A DNA stretch of 64,000 nt from Chryseolinea lacunae. Its GTDB lineage: Bacteria > Bacteroidota > Bacteroidia > Cytophagales > Cyclobacteriaceae. Of the stretch, positions 45,184 through 53,860 are shown piece by piece. Each line of letters begins with the position of its first letter. The stretch's first letter is position 1. The position numbers and the translations under genes were made by a program. The notes under the pieces were generated by a model. That model did not search any database. It was not told the origin of the DNA and saw only the letters and a program-made list of their open reading frames with translations. Where the stretch lies: the NCBI RefSeq assembly GCF_016735595.1, contig NZ_JAERRB010000005.1, positions 310,001-374,000 of the forward strand, in the 5' to 3' direction.

Positions 45184-46620
45184 ATGCGATACCTGATTCT
45201 TCTGAGCATTGTGCCTGCCCTTTTGTTTTCGTGCAGCCAACGCCCATCCAAAACCGAAGTGGATGTGCTTATCCGTTCCGCCGCCATCATCCAGGTGGAA
45301 ACCGGGCGGATCGACTATAACAAAACCATTGCCGTGAAGGGAGACTCGATTGTGGCCGTGGTAGATGACTCTGTCGGGGTTTCTTTTGAAGCCCACCATG
45401 TGGTGGACGCGACCGGCAAATTTGTGATTCCGGGACTGTGGGACATGCACGTGCACTTTGGTGGCGGCGACACGTTGATACAAGAGAACAAAGACCTGTT
45501 GCCGCTCTATGTGGCAAATGGCATCACGGCCGTGCGCGATTGCGCAGCCGACATCAGCCCCAGCGTTTTGCAGTGGCGAAAAGAAATTGCCGCAGGCACG
45601 CTGCAAGGTCCAACGCTCTTCACCTCGGGGCCCAAACTGGAAGGCATAAACTCGATGTGGATCGGCGACCTGGAGATCGACAACACCGAAGACATGAACA
45701 AGGCACTGGATTCGCTCCAGCACATGCAGGTGGACTTCGTTAAAATCACCGACAACACGCTGCGCCCCGCGTTGTTCCTGGAAATTCTGAAAGCAGCCAA
45801 AACACGCGGCCTTAAAACATCGGGACACATTCCCTTTGCCCTCACCATGCAGCAAGTGTCGGCCGCCGGGCTGGGTTCGGTTGAGCACATGACCTATATC
45901 CTGAAAGCCGGCTCGCGCGACGAACAGAAAATTTCGGACGCCGTGGCCGCAGGAAAACTCACCTACCGCGAAGCCCTGCCGCTGTTGCTTGATTCTTTTG
46001 ACGAGCAAGTGGCCAACAAAGCCTACAACGACATGGCCGCAAACGGAACGGCCGTAGTGCCAACCCTGAACATCAGCTATCAAACTGCCTACCTCGATCA
46101 GACCGATCACCAACACGACGACTACCTGAAATACATTGGCAAGGGCCTGAAGAAAACCTACGATTGGCGCGTGGAGCGTGCCGCCAAAGACGATGCAAAA
46201 GCCATTGACACACGTCATAAAATTTACGAAAAGACAAAAACACTTTTGCCCTTGCTGCAACGGGCGGGTGTCACCATCATGGCCGGAACCGATGCCGGCT
46301 ATCTGAATTCGTTCGACTATCCCGGCCTGGCCTTGCACGAGGAACTGAAACTTTTCACCGAAGCCGGGCTCACCCCGCTTGAAGCATTGCAGACCGCCAT
46401 ACTTCACGGCCCCGCGTTTTTGCAGAAGCCACGCTATGGCGAAGTGGTGCCCGGCAAATTCGCCGACATGCTCATCCTGAACCAAAATCCGCTGCTCGAC
46501 ATCCAGGCCACGCGAAGCATCGACGCTGTGATGCTGAAAGGAAAACTGCTCGACCGAAAGGCGTTGGATGCGCTGTTCGAAGACGCAGCGAAAAAAGTTC
46601 GCGAACAAACTCCCCTATGA
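45184..46620 (+). CDS. Exported amidohydrolase (lipoprotein)
   Basis: A 478-aa metal-dependent amidohydrolase. Lipobox LLFSCSQ. Metal ligands: HxH in WDMHVHFGG, the carboxylated-Lys candidate in VDFVKITDN, His in TSGHIPF and SVEHMTY, and Asp in MAGTDAGY. This is the imidazolonepropionase/prolidase-like subtype, common as secreted hydrolases of cyclic amides or peptides; the substrate is unknown. Its stop overlaps the amidase ATG by 4 bp. A near-consensus -7 box TATATTCG lies at 45155-45162. Confidence 0.9.
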   Translation: MRYLILLSIVPALLFSCSQRPSKTEVDVLIRSAAIIQVETGRIDYNKTIAVKGDSIVAVVDDSVGVSFEAHHVVDATGKFVIPGLWDMHVHFGGGDTLIQENKDLLPLYVANGITAVRDCAADISPSVLQWRKEIAAGTLQGPTLFTSGPKLEGINSMWIGDLEIDNTEDMNKALDSLQHMQVDFVKITDNTLRPALFLEILKAAKTRGLKTSGHIPFALTMQQVSAAGLGSVEHMTYILKAGSRDEQKISDAVAAGKLTYREALPLLLDSFDEQVANKAYNDMAANGTAVVPTLNISYQTAYLDQTDHQHDDYLKYIGKGLKKTYDWRVERAAKDDAKAIDTRHKIYEKTKTLLPLLQRAGVTIMAGTDAGYLNSFDYPGLALHEELKLFTEAGLTPLEALQTAILHGPAFLQKPRYGEVVPGKFADMLILNQNPLLDIQATRSIDAVMLKGKLLDRKALDALFEDAAKKVREQTPL

Positions 46621-48266
46621 AAAGAAGACACTTTCTGAGAACCGGCACCCTGGCGGGAATAACGCTGCCGACCTTGTTGCTTGAAGCCTGCCGCCGCGGC
46701 GTCATTAAAAATGATGTTATTGCTCCCGCGCCACCCGACGCCAACGATGCGTTTGCACTCGACGAAGTAACCCTCGACGTTTTGCAACAAAAGATGCAAA
46801 GCGGAGAATATACCTCGCGCGCCATCGTGGAGTTGTATCTGAAACGCATCGACGCCATCGACAAGAATGGGCCGGCGCTCAACGCCATTATTGAAGTGAA
46901 CCCCGATGCCCTGGCATTGGCCGATGCACTTGACACCGAGCGCAAGAATGGTCGCGTGCGCGGCCCGCTGCACGGCATTCCCGTGGTGGTGAAAGACAAC
47001 ATCGACACCGGCGACAAGATGATGACCACGGCCGGCTCGATTGCCCTGGAAGGAAACCTGGCCGCAACCGACGCATTCATCATTGGCCGCTTGCGCGACG
47101 CAGGCGCCGTGATTCTGGGCAAAACAAATTTAAGCGAGTGGGCCAACTTCCGGTCCACGCGGTCGAGCAGCGGGTGGAGCAGTCGCGGAGGACAAACCAA
47201 AAATCCCTATGTGCTCGATCGCAATCCCTGTGGTTCCAGTTCCGGCTCGGGCACAGCCGTGGCCGCCAACCTTTGTGCCGTGGCCATTGGCACGGAAACA
47301 AACGGGTCCATTGCATGCCCCGCGTTGCTGAACGGCGTGGTGGGTATCAAACCAACGGTAGGGCTGCTGAGCCGCGCGGGCATCATTCCTATTTCGCACA
47401 CCCAAGACACCGCCGGCCCCATGGCACGCACGGTGAAAGACGCTGCAATGCTGCTGGGCGCCCTCTGCGGCGTGGACCCGCACGATCCGGCCACCAGTGC
47501 CAGCGAAGGAAAAACCCATCGCGACTACACCACCTTCCTCGACAGCAACGGCCTCAACGGAAAACGCATCGGCGTGGAACAAACCTTACTGAAAGAACAC
47601 GAAGGCGTGGACGCGTTGTTTCGCGAAGCTATCGAAACCATGAAAGCCGCCGGTGCCACCATTGTGGAAGTGGATGTGCGCTCGAAGATGAACGATCTTG
47701 GCGGCGCAGGCTTTGATGTGCTGAAGTATGAATTCAAACACGGTCTCAATCTCTATTTGTCGGGCGCACATGGCAAAGTGAAAACCCTGAAGGAGCTTAT
47801 CGCCTTCAACCTCGCGCATGAGGCGCAGGCCATGCCGTTTTTCAAACAGGAAATCCTGGAGCTTTCCGAAGCCAAGGGCGACCTGGAAAGTGCTGAATAC
47901 AAAGATGCACTGAAGAAGACGCTCACGTTATCGCGGACAGCCATCGACACGGCGCTGCGCGACAATAAACTCGATGCCATTTGCGGGCCAGCCAACGGCC
48001 CTTCGTGGTGCACCGACCTGGTGAACGGCGACGCGTTTAATGGTTATGGTGCCTACAGCACGGCGGCGCGCGCGGGCTATCCACACATCACCGTGCCCAT
48101 GGGGCTTGTGGCAGGGTTGCCGGTGGGGCTGAATTTTTTCAGCACGGCCTTCGCGGAGCCAGCGCTTATTGCCATTGCCTATGCCTTCGAACAACGTTCG
48201 GCAAAACGAAGCAAGCCGTTGTTCATACCCACGTTTCAACCAACGCGCACCACGCCCGTCGCCTAG
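46617..48266 (+). CDS. Tat-exported amidase signature protein
   Basis: A 549-aa amidase-signature enzyme. The N-terminus KRRHFLRTGTLAG is a twin-arginine signal, with lipobox-like LLEAC after it. The catalytic Ser-cisSer-Lys triad is seen in VVVKDNID (Lys) and CGSSSGSGTAVA (both Ser), and GTETNGSIACPA supports it. It would hydrolyse an amide or peptide bond outside the cytoplasm after folding in the cytosol. ATGA overlap with the amidohydrolase implies coupled translation, so the two probably act on one substrate path. Confidence 0.92.
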   Translation: MKRRHFLRTGTLAGITLPTLLLEACRRGVIKNDVIAPAPPDANDAFALDEVTLDVLQQKMQSGEYTSRAIVELYLKRIDAIDKNGPALNAIIEVNPDALALADALDTERKNGRVRGPLHGIPVVVKDNIDTGDKMMTTAGSIALEGNLAATDAFIIGRLRDAGAVILGKTNLSEWANFRSTRSSSGWSSRGGQTKNPYVLDRNPCGSSSGSGTAVAANLCAVAIGTETNGSIACPALLNGVVGIKPTVGLLSRAGIIPISHTQDTAGPMARTVKDAAMLLGALCGVDPHDPATSASEGKTHRDYTTFLDSNGLNGKRIGVEQTLLKEHEGVDALFREAIETMKAAGATIVEVDVRSKMNDLGGAGFDVLKYEFKHGLNLYLSGAHGKVKTLKELIAFNLAHEAQAMPFFKQEILELSEAKGDLESAEYKDALKKTLTLSRTAIDTALRDNKLDAICGPANGPSWCTDLVNGDAFNGYGAYSTAARAGYPHITVPMGLVAGLPVGLNFFSTAFAEPALIAIAYAFEQRSAKRSKPLFIPTFQPTRTTPVA

Positions 48267-48476
48267 CAAATAGCCCGATCGGCGTCGCACGTGTTGTGGA
48301 ATTTCTTCATCAATTCGCTACAGAATACTGAAAACCTCCACAACGCACTTTTGTTAAATTCTTCTTTCTGACGTGCAGTGCCACGGCAATCGTGGTGAAA
48401 TGTTCGCGCACACGATCTGGCATGAATTTGTGAGTTCACTTTATCAAAGTATACTACACCTAACCCACAGTGCGTC

Positions 48477-48821
48477 ATGAAAAACATCTTTATCTTCCTG
48501 GCTGGCATGTTCCTGGTGAGCATGACCGCGCAGGCCCAGGTTGAGCCCGACACCCTTTCGAATGTGCGCGAGGGCAATCCTCAGGTTGTTGCACCGAAGC
48601 TGGTGCAGGACCAAGGCTACACCAAAGACATGATCCGTGTGAAAGCGGCCGACATACCCGCTGCCGTGCAACTGGCACTGAAGGGCAATGAATATAACGG
48701 CTGGGAAGATGCCAGCCTATTCAAAAGCAAATCGGGCGACGTGTATCGTATTGAAATGAAAGACGGCGACATGACCAAAACCTACCGGTTCGATCGGCGT
48801 GGCAAACGCATCAAAGAGTAG
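48477..48821 (+). CDS. Small secreted protein, PepSY-like
   Basis: A 114-aa exported protein; MKNIFIFLAGMFLVSMTAQA is the signal peptide. The mature part ends with a short beta module: VQLALKGNEYNGWEDASLF, SGDVYRIEMKDGDMTKTY and RFDRRGKRIKE, the pattern of PepSY-like or BLIP-like repeats in Bacteroidota. No catalytic residues. A putative structured RNA follows 70 bases later. Confidence 0.78.
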   Translation: MKNIFIFLAGMFLVSMTAQAQVEPDTLSNVREGNPQVVAPKLVQDQGYTKDMIRVKAADIPAAVQLALKGNEYNGWEDASLFKSKSGDVYRIEMKDGDMTKTYRFDRRGKRIKE

Positions 48822-48891
48822 GCGCATAAAAAACTTTGGTGAGTTGTTTTCATAGTCGTATTTGTTGACAACGCACTAGAAAGGAAGTAGC

Positions 48892-49005
48892 GGGGCCGTT
48901 CCCTCCGGACGGGCTCCTTCTCACTCCTCCCGGGGACCTCTTCGGTCCGGCTTCTTCAGCCCACACGGCAAGGGCTCTCCTGCCGCGTGGGCACTTTCGT
49001 TTTTA
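48892..49005 (+). ncRNA. Putative structured RNA with terminator
   Basis: A GC-rich, non-coding stretch with three stem-loops in a row joined by pyrimidine-rich linkers. Hairpin 1: GGGGCCGT (48892-48899) with ACGGGCTCC (48909-48917), one bulge. Hairpin 2: GGACC with GGTCC (48934-48948), loop TCTTC. Hairpin 3: GCCCACACGGCA (48959-48970) with TGCCGCGTGGGC (48981-48992), one mismatch, followed by a T-rich tail like an intrinsic terminator. No reading frame has protein-like content. I do not match it to a known family. A plus-strand transcript is inferred from the T-tail. Confidence 0.5.
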
Positions 49006-49115
49006 GCCCGCTGTCATTTATCGCTACCGTGGTATTGTTATTTTAAATACATTGTGATGATTGCCATACTCCCAATCAACCATGGCCGACGTTAATACCT
49101 AACTTTTATCATCAC

Positions 49116-49988
49116 ATGAAAAAAATCTTATCCCTTCTCCTGCTGTTTGCGGCCCTGGCAACCCAGGCGCAAAACGGACTCCTGAAAGAAAGCCTGAAAG
49201 TGAAAAGCGCCACGCTTGGAAAAGATGTTGAATACAGCATCTATCTTCCGGCGGACTACGACAAATCAAACCGGCAGTATCCCGTGCTCTACCTGCTGCA
49301 CGGCTACTCCGACGACGAAACGGGGTGGTCGCAATTTGGCGAAGCCCAGATCATCGCCGACAAACTGCAAGGCGAAATTGCACCCATGATCATTGTAATG
49401 CCCGACGCGGGCGTGAGCTGGTACATCAACAGCTTCGACGGCAAAGTGAAATATGAAGATTTTTTTATCAAGGAATTTATACCCTTCATCGACGCGAACT
49501 ATCGCACGCGCCCGGTGAAACAATACCGCGCCATTGCCGGTTTGTCCATGGGTGGCTATGGCACACTCATCATGTCTACCAAACATCCCGAACTGTTTTC
49601 GTCGGCGGCGCCCCTGAGTTCCGGTGTCTTCACTGACGATGAAATTGCCAACGGCGACGAGCGCATGTGGAAAGACGTGATGGGCGATTTGTATGGAAAG
49701 AAAGATCTCACCGGCAAGAGTCGTTTAACGGAACACTATTACAAAAACTCGCCACTCAAAATTATCGAGACCGGCAATGCCGACGAATTGAAAAAGGTGC
49801 GCTACTACATCGACTGCGGCGATAAGGATTTTCTGATTAAAGGAAACATGGCCCTGCACAGCGTCATGATCGACAAGAAAATACCACACGAGTTCCGCGT
49901 GCGCGAAGGTATGCACAATTGGACCTATTGGCGGACAGCGCTGCCGGATGTGCTGAAGTTTGTGAGTGTGAGCTTTCACCAACAGTGA
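49116..49988 (+). CDS. Secreted esterase (alpha/beta hydrolase)
   Basis: A 290-aa exported esterase of the EstD/esterase-D-like group. Signal MKKILSLLLLFAALATQAQ. YPVLYLLHGYSDDETGW is the oxyanion strand, GLSMGGYG contains the nucleophile Ser (G-x-S-x-G), YYIDCGDKDFLI the Asp, and MHNWTYWRTALP the His. Such enzymes cleave feruloyl, acetyl or peptide esters; the true substrate is unknown. A 95-base palindromic element begins at its stop codon. Confidence 0.9.
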   Translation: MKKILSLLLLFAALATQAQNGLLKESLKVKSATLGKDVEYSIYLPADYDKSNRQYPVLYLLHGYSDDETGWSQFGEAQIIADKLQGEIAPMIIVMPDAGVSWYINSFDGKVKYEDFFIKEFIPFIDANYRTRPVKQYRAIAGLSMGGYGTLIMSTKHPELFSSAAPLSSGVFTDDEIANGDERMWKDVMGDLYGKKDLTGKSRLTEHYYKNSPLKIIETGNADELKKVRYYIDCGDKDFLIKGNMALHSVMIDKKIPHEFRVREGMHNWTYWRTALPDVLKFVSVSFHQQ

Positions 49989-50072
49989 TTTAGTCTTTAG
50001 TCCTGAGTCGTTAGTATTGAGTAAATACAAACTCAATACTAACGACTCAATACTCAGGACTAAGGACTAAAT
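49988..50072. repeat. Long imperfect palindrome with TTAGT motif
   Basis: The left arm (49988-50022) and right arm (50031-50072) are inverted copies around an 8-nt loop. The inner 18 bp (GAGTCGTTAGTATTGAGT and ACTCAATACTAACGACTC) match perfectly; the right arm carries an extra 8-bp TATTGAGT unit and one base change. It starts at the last base of the esterase stop codon and is rich in TTAGT/TGAGT pentamers. Confidence 0.85.
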
Positions 50073-50153
50073 ACTCAAGACCATTTTCCGAACCTACTGC
50101 CATTCTGTTGTCACCCCGGCAGGTTTCTTTTGTGGATACTAAACTCAACGTGT

Positions 50154-50780
50154 ATGGCGAAGCAAAAAGAAATCTACGAACTGGCCGGCGTTTCGAACGA
50201 ATCGGTGAAGGGCGCCACGGGCAAGGGGTGGGCCTATTGGATTCACTATCTGGCACGAAAGAATGCCGATAGCCTTGTGCAGCGCGAGCTGGTGAAGCTT
50301 CTTCCCGCCACAGTTGCGTCGCCCTGGTGGCGGCAGAAGATTGCGTTGGGGTTTCGTGAGGCCAAGGGAAAACGGATCACAGGACAAACCGCTGCCAGTG
50401 GATTTCAGATCGGCGTGCGCCGCGCATTGCCATTGACTAAAGACGCCGCGTGGGACTTCCTCATTTCTCCGGAAGCCATGAAGATATGGCTTGGCAAAGC
50501 CATCGCCCCGGACGATACAAAACCGCGCACGGTGAAAAAAGGACTGCGCGCCGAACTGGTGGTGTTCACTCCCGGTTCTCACCTGCGCCTGCGCTGGCAT
50601 CCCGACAAATGGATTTCGCCTTCCACCTTGCAAGTGCGGGTGGTGGCCGGCGCAAAAAGCTCAACCCTCAGCTTTCACCACGACGGATTACCCGACGAAG
50701 CGGCGCGCGAAGAAATGAAAGCGCATTGGAGTGCCGTGCTGGGCAAGCTTGCCGGCCAGCTTTCGAAGAATCTGACGTAG
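50154..50780 (+). CDS. SRPBCC (AHSA1-like) protein with DUF4287-like N-terminus
   Basis: A 208-aa cytosolic protein. The first about 65 residues (TGKGWAYWIHYLARKN to SPWWRQKIALGFREAKGKR) follow the DUF4287-type pattern with WW and GxR. The rest is an SRPBCC/AHSA1 hydrophobic-pocket domain: IGVRRALPLTKDAAWDFLIS and LRLRWHPDKWISPSTLQVRV. Ligand unknown. ATG at 50154. Confidence 0.8.
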   Translation: MAKQKEIYELAGVSNESVKGATGKGWAYWIHYLARKNADSLVQRELVKLLPATVASPWWRQKIALGFREAKGKRITGQTAASGFQIGVRRALPLTKDAAWDFLISPEAMKIWLGKAIAPDDTKPRTVKKGLRAELVVFTPGSHLRLRWHPDKWISPSTLQVRVVAGAKSSTLSFHHDGLPDEAAREEMKAHWSAVLGKLAGQLSKNLT

Positions 50781-50834
50781 TAAGACAGCGTAGATCAATA
50801 CTTGCAAGGGCTGGGCCCAAACGAACCGAGTTCT

Positions 50835-51137
50835 ATGAAATTTAGAGTATCCCCCACAAGACTAGTCCTCTACAGCATTCTAGTACTGCTCACACTTTTT
50901 GTGAACATCATCGTGAGGCCCTATCCAACAAAGTATGCAGCCATTGGCATTGACACGATCATTGACGAAGATGCCGTTCTGGTGGGTTTCATCCTCAGTG
51001 TCATGCTGCTGCTGTGTTGCGTTGGTATTTTCATGTATGTTAGACACACTAAACAGAAAATGGATGCATGGCTGATCGGGCTGCTCATCGCAAATAGTGT
51101 GGCGGTGTTCTATTGGTACAGCTACAACCCTGGCTAG
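50835..51137 (+). CDS. Small membrane protein, unknown
   Basis: A 100-aa protein with three hydrophobic helices: LVLYSILVLLTLFVNIIV, AVLVGFILSVMLLLCCVGIF and AWLIGLLIANSVAVFYWY. No known family is recognised. The ATG at 50835 is preferred to the TTG at 50802, which adds a polar stretch. It stands alone between two plus-strand genes. Confidence 0.6.
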   Translation: MKFRVSPTRLVLYSILVLLTLFVNIIVRPYPTKYAAIGIDTIIDEDAVLVGFILSVMLLLCCVGIFMYVRHTKQKMDAWLIGLLIANSVAVFYWYSYNPG

Positions 51138-51220
51138 GGCCAGCACAGAAATTTAGAGTCGTGGCTCATCCCAAACCCGCATTATCCTGCTAAATTGCCT
51201 GATAAAATCCGGGCAATCGC

Positions 51221-52303
51221 GTGACCTATTTTAATTTCTTCACAGCCTTGCTGTTAGCCATCGTGTTTGCCCTGGGAAGGGTGGAGCCCACGGAGGGAAA
51301 TTATTTGTGGCTGGTGCCATATCTCATTCCGCTGGCGTTGATGCTCACCATCATACTGCTGTTGGTGATGGCGGTGCGGCGCAAAAAATCGGGTGTCTAC
51401 TATCTTGCTTCGCTGGGGCTGGCCCTGCCCTACATCATAAGCACGGTAGGCATGAAACATTTGGTGCATACGAAGATCTCCTCCTCCAAACAATTTTCAG
51501 TTCTGAACTACAACGTGTCGCTCACCGGTTTTCCGTATGTGCAAAGCTGGGCGTTCTATACACCTCCCACGCTGGCCTTTCAAATGAAATACTGGATACT
51601 AAACCAGGATGCCGACATTCAATGCTACCAGGAGTTCATGACCTTTAACGGCGAACAAAACTTCGACATGCTGAAGCTGCTGACCGACAAAGGTTATCAC
51701 TGTTATCTTTCAACCGACCGAAAAAAACCAAACGAACCCACCGTGGGCGTACTCATCGCCTCGCGCTTTCCGATTGTGAAAAGCGGCGATGTGGCCGCCA
51801 GCGAAAACGGCTTCAACCGCATTGCCTATGCCGACGTGCTGGTGCAACACGACACCGTGCGCATCATCAGCCTCCACCTGGAATCGATGGGCCTGCGTCA
51901 ATACAATCCTGCAAAGGCCTGGAGCATCGGTTCGGCCGTGGCCAAGGTGGGTCTCATCCTGAACCAGCTCGAAGCCGGCATGAACGAGCGCAACCGGCAA
52001 ATCAAAAGGCTCACTAGCTTTATTCGCGCTTCACCTCACCGCGTGGTGTGCACCGGCGACTTCAACGATCTTCCTTATGCATTTCCCTATCAGGCCCTAA
52101 AGAAACAACTGCACAACACCTTCGAAGAAGCAGGACGCGGCTTTGGCTTCACCTACAACGGCAGCACACTACGCACGCTGCGCATCGACAACCAATTCTA
52201 TTCACCCGGTCTCACACCCACAACCTTCAACACCCTCAACACCGTGACACTCTCCGACCATTTCCCCTTGCTGGGAACGTACACATTAACCGAACGCCGA
52301 TGA
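51221..52303 (+). CDS. Endonuclease/exonuclease/phosphatase-family membrane protein
   Basis: A 360-aa protein. Two TM helices at the N-terminus (about 5-60, then YLASLGLALPYIISTVG) place the catalytic domain outside the cytoplasm or at the membrane. The EEP fold residues are visible: FSVLNYNVSL (Asn), CYQEFMTF (Glu), CTGDFNDLP (Asp, Asn) and LSDHFPLLG (Asp-His). It is a DNase I/sphingomyelinase-like hydrolase, possibly cutting DNA, phospholipid or a phosphate ester. It starts at a GTG. The next gene begins in its stop codon (ATGA). Confidence 0.85.
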   Translation: MTYFNFFTALLLAIVFALGRVEPTEGNYLWLVPYLIPLALMLTIILLLVMAVRRKKSGVYYLASLGLALPYIISTVGMKHLVHTKISSSKQFSVLNYNVSLTGFPYVQSWAFYTPPTLAFQMKYWILNQDADIQCYQEFMTFNGEQNFDMLKLLTDKGYHCYLSTDRKKPNEPTVGVLIASRFPIVKSGDVAASENGFNRIAYADVLVQHDTVRIISLHLESMGLRQYNPAKAWSIGSAVAKVGLILNQLEAGMNERNRQIKRLTSFIRASPHRVVCTGDFNDLPYAFPYQALKKQLHNTFEEAGRGFGFTYNGSTLRTLRIDNQFYSPGLTPTTFNTLNTVTLSDHFPLLGTYTLTERR

Positions 52304-52641
52304 GAAAAGAACTAGCGAAGCAAGCCGGCGACCGCAAAAAATTCACCGCCACGTTTGTCCGTCTTGGTAAGAAGGCCGGCTACACCGGATATTCCGAAGA
52401 AACTATTTTGCTGAAAGATGTTGTGGACGTTGACACACAAAAGGTGGTGGCCGACCATGTCTGGTTCAGCTTCACTAAAGGATTTCAAGATGCGCGCCTC
52501 ACGGAAGGTGCGAAAGTATCGTTTGAAGCACGTGTAAAAGAATATACCAAAGGTTATCTGAACCGAAGTGCCGGTATAGACAAACGGAGGAAAGATTTTC
52601 GGCTTAGTCATCCTACGCGGATTGTGGTGTTGAGTAGTTAG
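52300..52641 (+). CDS. Small protein, possible OB fold
   Basis: A 113-aa cytosolic protein. ATG overlaps the EEP gene stop by 4 bp, so the two are coupled. The mid-section TILLKDVVDVDTQKVVADHVW and VSFEARVKEYTKGYL reads like the strands of an OB-fold nucleic-acid binder (inference only). No catalytic motif. A GTTAGTG tandem repeat overlaps its stop. Confidence 0.65.
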   Translation: MRKELAKQAGDRKKFTATFVRLGKKAGYTGYSEETILLKDVVDVDTQKVVADHVWFSFTKGFQDARLTEGAKVSFEARVKEYTKGYLNRSAGIDKRRKDFRLSHPTRIVVLSS

Positions 52642-52657
52642 TGGTTAGTGGTTAGTG
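52637..52657. repeat. Three tandem GTTAGTG heptamers
   Basis: Three exact copies of GTTAGTG, overlapping the stop codon of the preceding gene (52639-52641). They share the TTAGT core with the palindrome at 49988. Confidence 0.8.
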
Positions 52658-53067
52658 TTAATTGGATTCGGTTGGTATGACGTGTGTGTTTGAAAGTCGT
52701 ATTTCATTCACGTATCGGTTGCCAAAATCCATCGCTTAAACTGACACTTCCCTCAGCATGTTCCATCAGGGCTTGACCCGACCCGCGCGTGCCCTTGCCA
52801 GGCCGAAGGTCGACTCAGGCCCTGATGGAACATGCTATGATAAAGTTGGGTGGTGTGGAACGGGTTGTGGAAATGTGCGAAAAAAAACTCATCAATGTCT
52901 TCTGTGTTTGAAGGTCGGTTTTCTATCGAGCGACTTTCTGTTTTTTTTAAACATTTGGTCTTGCTGTGAACGCCGCCACATAGTCGCGAAACGCAGACTA
53001 TGCTACGACGTCAAGAATCAAGGCTTAGCACTACGATAGACTAAACTAATGGGGTGAGTGTAATGCC
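52642..53067. other. 426-bp gene-free stretch with palindromes
   Basis: No frame looks like a gene. It holds the 82-bp hairpin at 52755-52836 and a 7-bp inverted repeat CATAGTC and GACTATG near 52979-53002. It may be a decayed mobile or repeat locus; no transposase remnant is recognisable. Confidence 0.4.
52755..52836. repeat. 82-bp hairpin with perfect 18-bp arms
   Basis: AGCATGTTCCATCAGGGC (52755-52772) and its exact complement at 52819-52836 flank a 46-nt interior in which TTGACC and GGTCGA can also pair. No target-site duplication was found. Confidence 0.75.
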
Positions 53068-53099
53068 AAAAAAATACCCGCCAAGAGACGGGTATTTTT
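53068..53099 (-). terminator. Intrinsic terminator of the DUF6232 gene
   Basis: AAAAATACCCG and CGGGTATTTTT form a perfect 11-bp stem with an 8-nt loop. On the minus strand it ends in a T7 run. It lies 22 bases past the stop of the minus-strand gene. Confidence 0.78.
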
Positions 53100-53120
53100 C
53101 GAGAAAGAAATGTTCAACGG

Positions 53121-53603
53121 CTAACGCACATCGACAGTGTTACTGGTATAAACCGTGTGCACGTGCTCGCGGTGAAACGCTTCGTTGAGGGCATTGACAA
53201 TCTGGGCTATGTATTCTTTTTTGTTGCTTACTACGGCGTTTTTCTCTCCTTCGGCTGTGGCAATGCGAACGGCATAACGTTCACGAACAATGGCCATCAC
53301 AATGAGGCCGAACAACAACAGTCCTGCGCCGATCCAAAGGGCCAGGTAGTTGGCCGTATAAAACGTGCCGTTAATCTGGACGTCTTCGATCATGGTGGAC
53401 GGGATGAGTTTCAGCAAGCCAAACAGGCCTATCAGGATGCCCATGCCCACCAACAAAATGCCGGGTAAGCGCTCGGGAGCCAGCGTGGAAAGTCCGTGCT
53501 TGGTGATGCCGTTCAGTCTGTAAGACATGTTCTTCACCTGGAAGGTTGAGTCGGTGACCGTGATGCCGCGGCCATCGGTGTAAAGTACTTTGTCAGGTAT
53601 CAT
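53121..53603 (-). CDS. DUF6232 membrane protein
   Basis: A 160-aa protein with the DUF6232 N-terminal strand (VLYTDGRGITVTDSTF) and two TM helices (GILLVGMGILIGLFGLL and YLALWIGAGLLLFGLIVMAI), then a helical tail. The role is unknown. The ATG at 53603 is chosen; the longer in-frame extension overlaps the small membrane protein upstream. Confidence 0.82.
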   Translation of the reverse strand: MIPDKVLYTDGRGITVTDSTFQVKNMSYRLNGITKHGLSTLAPERLPGILLVGMGILIGLFGLLKLIPSTMIEDVQINGTFYTANYLALWIGAGLLLFGLIVMAIVRERYAVRIATAEGEKNAVVSNKKEYIAQIVNALNEAFHREHVHTVYTSNTVDVR

Positions 53604-53647
53604 AGTGGTTTGATTGTTAATGATGGTTTGAAATGGTTTTTCGTTTT

Positions 53648-53860
53648 CTAGATTTTCTTTTTGCCTGCCACCAGAATGATGAGGCCGGCCGCAGCCAGGA
53701 TGCCGCCCGTGATAGGTGACCAATAGACCGGTGTCTTTTCCTCCTTGTTGATTTCAACCGGACCGAGATCGACAACCTTCTTTTTGGTGACAATGTTGAA
53801 TCCGGTGAAAATCGTCATGATGAGGCCGAGGGCAAGTACAACTATTCCTAAAGTCTTCAT
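53648..53860 (-). CDS. Small two-helix membrane protein
   Basis: 70 aa with two hydrophobic helices: LGIVVLALGLIMTIFTGFNIV and GGILAAAGLIILVAGKKK, separated by a charged loop with VVDLGPVEINKEEKTPVYWSP. Small proteins of this shape are frequent in Bacteroidota, with no known function. Likely co-transcribed with DUF6232, 44 bp downstream. Confidence 0.75.
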   Translation of the reverse strand: MKTLGIVVLALGLIMTIFTGFNIVTKKKVVDLGPVEINKEEKTPVYWSPITGGILAAAGLIILVAGKKKI

